Shown piece by piece: positions 10,754 to 14,876 of a DNA stretch of 14,876 bases (position 1 is its first letter; the number at the start of each line of letters is the position of its first letter). Source of the stretch: Smittium mucronatum (taxonomy: Eukaryota; Kickxellomycota; Harpellomycetes; Harpellales; Legeriomycetaceae). The notes beneath the pieces are model-generated. The model was not told where the DNA came from, made no database searches, and saw nothing but the letters and a program-made list of their open reading frames with translations. The translations under genes were made by a program, and so were the position numbers. Location: contig LSSL01000971.1 of the NCBI GenBank assembly GCA_001953115.1, positions 3,469-18,344 of the forward strand, given 5' to 3'.

Positions 10754-12115
10754 ACACATCTCAGATCCCCCATTCGAGGGGCGACTAAATACTATTAATT
10801 ACGCATGGTCTAAGCTCAAAGACAACCAATAGGTTCAGTGAATGGTGAGAGAGGGATTCAAGATCCCATTCAGGATCCCATTATTCATGAAAATGACATC
10901 GGTGAGCCAGAAGCTGTTGATCTCCAATGGTTTGAAAAAAAAAAATTGAATAAATGGAGTGGATGTTTCACTGCTTTCGGAGGTGAAACTTCCAAGAACA
11001 TTATTCAAATTTTATTTTTCAAATGTCGAGATCACCTAAGATTTTGGGCAGTACGGCCCAAAATTTTTGGGATGGCCCTCCGCTGACATCAAACCCACAG
11101 CTGAGCAAGAGGAAGTTAACCAAGGAAGCGAGCGCCATACTAAAAGAAGAATTATCGTAGCTGCTGGCAAAGCGCGCTATAGAGGAAGAACAGCAACCAA
11201 ATCCTGGATTTTGCATTCAAATTTTCACGATTGAATAATTCTGGAAGCCTATGCTCCGCGCTGGACTTATGTAAATTGAATTCATATGTAGAAGAGAAGA
11301 ATTTCTAAATTAAACCCTTTAAATCGATATTCTGGATGATACACAGGAAGGATTATCTCACTTCTTTAGACATACAAGATGCATTTATGCACATCCTGGT
11401 ATACAGAAAGTGCTTGGATTTTCTCCGATTCCAACGGAGCGGTCTTTCATTCCAATTAAGGATCCTTCTTTTTGGGCTGTCACTCAGCCCTCTAACTTTT
11501 AACAAAATGTTGCTACCAGTTTTAGAATGGGACAGGTCTAAAGGAATGTGGGTTTCAACTTACCCAGAAGATTAGCTGATCCTTGGGAAGACCAAAAAGA
11601 TATGCACAGAAAACACAGTCTTGGTGTACTACAAGATCTCGGATCTTGGATTCCTAGTCAAAAAAGCCAATTTATCAATAATTCCTTCACAATTTTTAAC
11701 AAATCTAGGAATGTCGATCAACACCAGGTAAATGGCGTTGAAAGTTTACTTAAACAAGATCGATGATTTAAGCAGTAAAGCCAGCAAAATAATTAATGCT
11801 GGAAAGAAAACACTGAGATGCTTAGGGATCTTTATATGCAAAGCTCAAGCGATGTTGATTGCACTTCTCCCAGGGAAACATATATTAAAATGTTTATTAG
11901 AACTGAATAATCGTATGATCAAGATTAATAGCTTGTGGAAGTCTTCCGTTGTTTTAACGGAGCCAATTATTCAGAATATATTTTTCTGGAAGAATATAAT
12001 AAAAGAATAGAATGAGATCTCATTCCTAACTGAGAATCAGAAGCCTAAAATATTCATAAAATCCAGAAACTTGGTCTGGTGGATATTGGTCGGGCCCAAA
12101 TTTACTTGGGGATAT
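10743..12115 (+). pseudogene. DIRS reverse transcriptase, inactive
   Basis: This is the polymerase part of the element. The entry block reads GRLNTINYAWSKLKDNQ from about 10770 in frame 3 and is followed by stops. The frame moves to 2 around 10880 (IHENDIGEPEAVDLQWFE), to 1 by 11020-11225 (LTKEASAILKEELS, AIEEEQQPNPGF), then to 2 from about 11226 to the end. Motif A is LTSLDIQDAF with its catalytic Asp at 11369-11371; the motif B region is FGLSLSPLTFNKMLLPVL. Motif C, normally YxDD, reads YPED at 11561-11572, so the first catalytic Asp is Glu; a stop follows at 11573-11575. A long open piece at 11732-12010 carries the thumb and connection region (AGKKTLRCLGIFICKAQAML, ALLPGKHILKCLLELNNRMI). 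The changed motif C, frameshifts and stops make it non-functional. The family match is strong and specific to DIRS/Ngaro-type RT. Confidence 0.93.
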
Positions 12116-12430
12116 AGAATTCATTGGAGGCATTGATGCACATAATTCTAGGATACTCAGGAAATTATTATACGCCTTAAAACTCAAAGAAGTCAAGGAA
12201 GGAGCAGTACTAGTATACTCAGGTAACACGGAAACTCTATCTTAAGTGAAGTTTGGGGGGAAAAAGTCACCCAAAATTCCTGGAATTTCTGAATAAATTT
12301 GGAAGCACTTTCTGAAAAAGAATACCAAAACACAAGTGGCTTATGTACCATAAATATTGAATCCAGCGGATGCCCCAAGCAGGCCAACTAATCAGACAGA
12401 ATAGTTAATGTCAATGGAGACTTTCTAGAA
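12047..12430 (+). pseudogene. DIRS RNase H domain, catalytic residues lost
   Basis: RNase H would remove the RNA template during cDNA synthesis. The first strand reads IFIKSRNLVWWILVGPKF in frame 2, where the family expects a catalytic Asp near the start (the TDAS position); none is present. From 12132 the frame is 3: IDAHNSRILRKLLYALKLKE, then AVLVYSGNTETLS with Gly (codon 12222-12224) where the family's YSDN Asp should be. Near the end comes AYVP, a stop, and NPADAPSR, with the final Asp kept at 12369-12371. In-frame stops occur at about 12237, 12288, 12351 and 12402. At least two of the usual acidic residues are gone. Boundaries with the RT are approximate because the frame change lies near 12115-12131. 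Confidence 0.85.
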
Positions 12431-12436
12431 GCTGAA

Positions 12437-12790
12437 ACCACTATCGGGCCCCGCGAAGTGGATCTTTTTGCATCCCAACTAAACGAAAAAGTGAAAAACT
12501 AGTTCAGTTAATTTCAGGACGACAAGAAAGTAGGTCATAACGCATTAACCTAAAATTGGTTAAAATAGAGCAACACATTTTGCTGCCCACTCTGAAACTT
12601 CATCTTCCAGGTAGTTCAAAAAATGCTCACGGTGCGGATAACAATGACTTTAGTCATTCCAATGTGGAAGTAGGTGATATGGTTCCCAGACCTAGTAAAA
12701 GTCAATATCACAGCCAATAATCCATAGGAAACAACGGTAATTCCAAAGACAGGAAGAGAAAAGTCCCCGCTTTCGAACAAAAAGCACTAG
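12437..12790 (+). pseudogene. DIRS post-RNase-H domain, broken
   Basis: The frame-2 text GPREVDLFASQLNEKVKN, then FQDDKKVGHNALT, NFIFQVVQKML and TLVIPMW fits the conserved region that follows RNase H in DIRS and Ngaro polyproteins. In part of the order this region is described as Dam-methyltransferase-like. No clear SAM-binding motif (for example DPPY) is visible, so I make no enzymatic claim. About ten in-frame stops interrupt it; several occupy positions where the family has Trp. Confidence 0.7.
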
Positions 12791-13783
12791 AAATTGGTGG
12801 CTTGAGAGTCAACGGAGTTTCCTCAAAAATCAAGGTCTCGGAAATTATGCAATTGACTGTATTATTTAAAAAAAAACGACGTATTAAACCAATATCCGGA
12901 TACTGTGCTACCAAAAAGCACTTTTTAAACTGAAGAATTTCTCAAGAAATCATTTCTCCAATTTCCGCACCTCAAACAATTAATTACCTAGCCGAATTAT
13001 TTTTGAAAAAAAATTAAATGTCGGTACTATTAGCTCCTATAAGTTTGCTATACTTACTCTTTCCTAAAACGAATAGGAGATAGCAAAGAATTAAAGATTT
13101 CAAAGTTCCTTAAAAGGTTGGATAAATATTTAATAAGATAGTTTGTATGACCAAAAATCGACATATCGCCGATTCTGAGACAATTTAGGGAATAGTTTCC
13201 GAAAATGAATCTTTCGGACAAAAAAATCACATCTAATCTATGCTGGCTTTTGGCGGTGGCGGTATTTCTAAGATCCTGTGACATTCATCATATCGATGAT
13301 TACAGAAGTCGAGTCGAAAACAGTGTACTTCACTTGATGATAATGTTCCCCAAGAAAAAACGGGGAGTATGCCCAATAGAAAAACCATGCCAAATAGGTT
13401 CAAATTCTGAAACTATAATCTGCCCAATATATACTTTTACTATTTATAAAGAAAAGGTTACTTACTACCTATGCCCTACTACACACACGAAAAATAGGAC
13501 ATTAACAGTAAACAGACTTGTAAGATTTATTAGCTACAGTGAAAGGCCATTATCTGTGAAAATTATTAATAGGTACATCCATATCATTTTCACTCTCATT
13601 CACAATTATTCTGATGTGCCCATAACAAAGGGTAGAGCGATCGGAGCTACACTGGCTGCTAACTCGGGTGTATCTACAGAAGAATTAGTTTCCCATGCCT
13701 TCTATCCAAACTATTCCATATTCGATAAATATTATCGATTCACAAGAAATTCTTCGAATATCTTGACTGAGTTGATTTTATAA
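12790..13783 (+). pseudogene. DIRS tyrosine recombinase, N-terminus broken, catalytic half open
   Basis: This is the integrase-equivalent of DIRS elements; it joins circular cDNA to the genome through a phosphotyrosine bond. The N-terminal core-binding part is scrambled over frames 1, 3 and 2 (for example SKIKVSEIM, then NVGTISSYKFAILTLS near 13020). From 13205 one 192-codon open frame covers the catalytic domain. Box I Arg is in FLRSCDI (residue 23 of this frame). The Arg of the second box is in TKGRAIGATLAANSGVS (residue 144); the position of the classical HxxR His is Thr. EELVSHAF supplies a His (164), and the nucleophile Tyr lies in FDKYYR (176 or 177). The frame ends in TAA ten bases before the internal complementary region. 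The ATG at 13205 is unlikely to be the true start, because coding similarity extends upstream through stops. Confidence 0.9.
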
Positions 13784-13793
13784 TTTGAAGTAG

Positions 13794-13889
13794 CTTAATA
13801 TGTCTCCTATTTGATGTATAATGTTAGAATTAATCGAGCTCTTTAGGGAAAAGATTAACTCATATTATTCGAAAATAGGAGACATAATA
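13794..13889 (-). repeat. DIRS internal complementary region
   Basis: A 96-bp segment whose reverse complement equals the two outer ends of the element joined together. Bases 13794-13822 pair with the left outer end (9762-9790) at about 27 of 29 positions. Bases 13823-13889 pair with the right outer end (about 14041-14105), for example tattattcg at 13862-13870 against cgtataata at 14060-14068. Because both outer ends carry gagacat-type sequence, the segment also has its own inverted pair, atatgtctcctattt at 13798-13812 and aaaataggagaca at 13873-13885. In the Dictyostelium DIRS-1 model this region templates closure of the cDNA ends into a circle. Its length is close to the roughly 88 bp reported for DIRS-1. 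Confidence 0.92.
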
Positions 13890-13926
13890 AGTCCTGAGAA
13901 TTTTTACCATTAACATTTGCTGAAAG

Positions 13927-14105
13927 ATGATAAGGATATCTATAAGCCGTAATTCACAGCCCATATCATAAATTTTTTTAGTTTACTTTATTTTATAGGA
14001 TTATATTCTGGTTTAGTTTTACCCAATAAGATTTTACCAGTTAATTTGTCTCCATTTTTCGTATAATATGAATTAAACTTCTCCTTAATAGGCTCTATTA
14101 ATTAT
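13927..14105 (-). repeat. DIRS right inverted terminal repeat with outer extension
   Basis: Bases 13927-14067 are the inverted copy of the left repeat. A further stretch of about 38 bp to 14105 has no counterpart in the left repeat but is matched by the internal complementary region. A longer right repeat is also a feature of DIRS-1. The outermost matched word is near ggctctattaat (14091-14102). Confidence 0.9.
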
Positions 14106-14876
14106 ATACTTAAAATAACATTCTTCGAAATTAATTTCACAATTTTGGCATTGCGAATAAATATCTAAAAAAATTGCGTTTTGTAGAACTCACAGCTTTA
14201 GAATTCTGTTAGTTGAATGTGCAAATAAAATAACAGGATTTCACTATCGAAATAATTTATTTTTACTATTGTTTCTCCTGTTAACTCATTAATCCAGCTG
14301 TTAAAAGCTTCCCAATTAGCGCTAGAAAGCTGTATATTGTGTAAATAATATCTAAGCTTAGCGTTTATAGGTTATTCAAAGCTTTTGGAAGTAATATTGG
14401 AATTTGGCTTAGATCAGCCAATAGAACGTGTGACTGAAGATATTACGGACCCAAACTTAATTCTTGGAGTCACTGATGTAAAAACTAGTTATAATTTTTA
14501 GAAAATTCTTGTTAAAAAATTTAACGCTCTAGAAAATTTCCGTCAAAAGTGACCAAATTCAACAAAATAAATAGCAAAACTCATCAAGTCGTCTGTCAAG
14601 GCAAGAGGAGTCATCTGGGTAACCAAAAATAAAGATTTATAGAAAATTTTGTTTAAATTTTAAAAGATGTAACCATATTTACCATAGTCTCATCAAAAAT
14701 TTAAATATAAAAATATAAAACATAAAACCCATAATTGGAATGTAGATAGAAAAGCCCGTAGAAAAGGTGACCGAATAAACCTTAAACTTCTGTTTCCCTA
14801 ACTGAGTCTTAGCGCCCAGTACATCGATAGAATGTGAATGATGACTTTCTGAACCGTCAAGTGACCATCTAACAAA
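14106..14876. other. Coding-like flank, unidentified relic
   Basis: This flank is less AT-rich than the left half of the window and reads as degenerate coding sequence in two complementary frames. On the plus strand, frame 3 is open at 14256-14345, 14349-14498, 14502-14549 and 14571-14639 between stops, with text such as LLEVILEFGLDQPIERV and IAKLIKSSVKARGVIWV. On the minus strand, 14198-14371 is an uninterrupted 57-codon frame without a Met (PINAKLRYYLHNIQ, then SSANWEAFNSWINELTG), and the same minus frame continues upstream through several stops. Only one strand can be the original gene, and I cannot decide which. I do not recognise the family. A decayed transposon protein is the likeliest origin given the surroundings. 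Confidence 0.35.
14679..14876 (-). CDS. Possible partial open frame at window edge
   Basis: A minus-strand frame enters from the right edge and stays open for 65 codons before a TAA at 14679-14681. It starts FVRWSLDGSESHHSHSID, continues LGAKTQLGKQKFKVYSVTF, and ends in a hydrophobic stretch rich in Ile, Phe and Met (about residues 42-63) that could be a membrane segment or just AT-rich composition. The family is not recognised. The opposite strand in the same codon phase also looks coding-like but has several stops. The 5' part lies outside the window, so its start and identity cannot be judged. It could equally be a relic of the same decayed sequence as its left neighbour. Confidence 0.2.
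   Translation of the reverse strand, partial: FVRWSLDGSESHHSHSIDVLGAKTQLGKQKFKVYSVTFSTGFSIYIPIMGFMFYIFIFKFLMRLW

Larger units (their letters stand above)
9762..14105 (+). mobile_element. DIRS-type tyrosine-recombinase retrotransposon, inactive
   Basis: A DIRS-order retrotransposon with every structural part in place. In order: left inverted terminal repeat, leader, Gag, reverse transcriptase, RNase H, post-RNase-H domain, tyrosine recombinase, internal complementary region and right inverted terminal repeat. DIRS elements are copied to cDNA, circularised using the internal complementary region as a splint, and inserted by the recombinase instead of a DDE integrase, which is why they leave no target-site duplication. 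Total length is about 4.3 kb, at the short end for the order. The coding part is broken by many stops and at least seven frame changes. Its interior is clearly richer in G+C (sampled lines 32-42%) than the flanks. The recombinase and Gag texts remind me most of DIRS copies in early-diverging fungi. Outer limits are inferred from matches between the terminal and internal repeats and are good to a few bases. Confidence 0.93.

Noticed and set aside
10394..10759. Minus-strand open frame of 121 codons, one of the longest in the window
   Set aside because: It is antisense to the Gag C-terminal region and rich in Ser, Leu, Phe and Cys, as complements of basic coding sequence are.
11019..11216. Minus-strand open frame of 65 codons
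   Set aside because: Antisense to the RT N-terminal block (LTKEASAILKEELS and AIEEEQQPNPGF).
11548..11766. Plus-strand open frame of 72 codons overlapping the RT
   Set aside because: It is the wrong frame over this stretch; the RT-like text continues in frame 2 through the stop at 11573.
12026..12387. Two overlapping minus-strand frames
   Set aside because: Both are antisense to the RNase H domain and show no family motif.
12708..13284. Minus-strand frames at 12708-12914 and 13054-13284
   Set aside because: Both are antisense to the post-RNase-H and recombinase regions.
1..14876. CRISPR arrays, bacterial operons, ribosome binding sites and phage modules
   Set aside because: No regularly spaced direct repeats and no compact intact genes; the element types present are eukaryotic.

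Overview
This window looks like gene-poor, strongly AT-rich eukaryotic DNA made of decayed transposable elements. No intact host gene, tRNA, rRNA or CRISPR array is visible. Sample lines outside the large element are near 10-20% G+C. The interior of the large element runs at about 30-42%. The two recognisable element types (a DIRS-type tyrosine-recombinase retrotransposon and a MULE-type DNA transposase) point to a eukaryote. The closest resemblance I can recall for the DIRS proteins is to early-diverging fungi such as Mucoromycota or their relatives, but that is inference at low confidence.

Layout. Positions 1-2930 are AT-rich DNA with no supportable gene. Positions 2931-3935 hold the broken remains of a MULE-type transposase on the plus strand, split over at least four frames. 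Positions 3936-5820 hold nothing recognisable. Positions 5821-7075 form a foldback structure (called A here): two inverted arms of roughly 300 bp around a 650-bp core. Positions 7076-8480 hold nothing recognisable. Positions 8481-9624 form a second foldback structure (B) with arms of about 295-299 bp around a 550-bp core. A and B share a short CpG-containing motif inside their arms and may be distant relatives.

Positions 9762-14105 are a structurally complete but coding-dead DIRS-type retrotransposon of about 4.3 kb. It has a left inverted terminal repeat (9762-9906), a 5' leader, Gag, reverse transcriptase, RNase H, a post-RNase-H domain, a tyrosine recombinase, an internal complementary region (13794-13889) and a right inverted terminal repeat (13927-14105). 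The internal complementary region is the reverse complement of the right outer end joined to the left outer end. This is the signature of the DIRS circular-intermediate mechanism. Gag, RT, RNase H and the recombinase N-terminus carry many stops and frameshifts. The RT YxDD box reads YPED and one RNase H aspartate is glycine, so the copy cannot retrotranspose by itself. The C-terminal recombinase is open for 192 codons.

Positions 14106-14876 are right flank that is less AT-rich and coding-like on both strands. They are probably another element relic or a decayed gene that I could not identify. A minus-strand frame stays open to the window edge.

Nothing here convincingly amounts to a new biological system. 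The most useful observations are the intact DIRS terminal and internal repeat logic in a dead element, the two large foldback structures with a shared core motif, and signs that CpG or cytosine deamination drove the decay.
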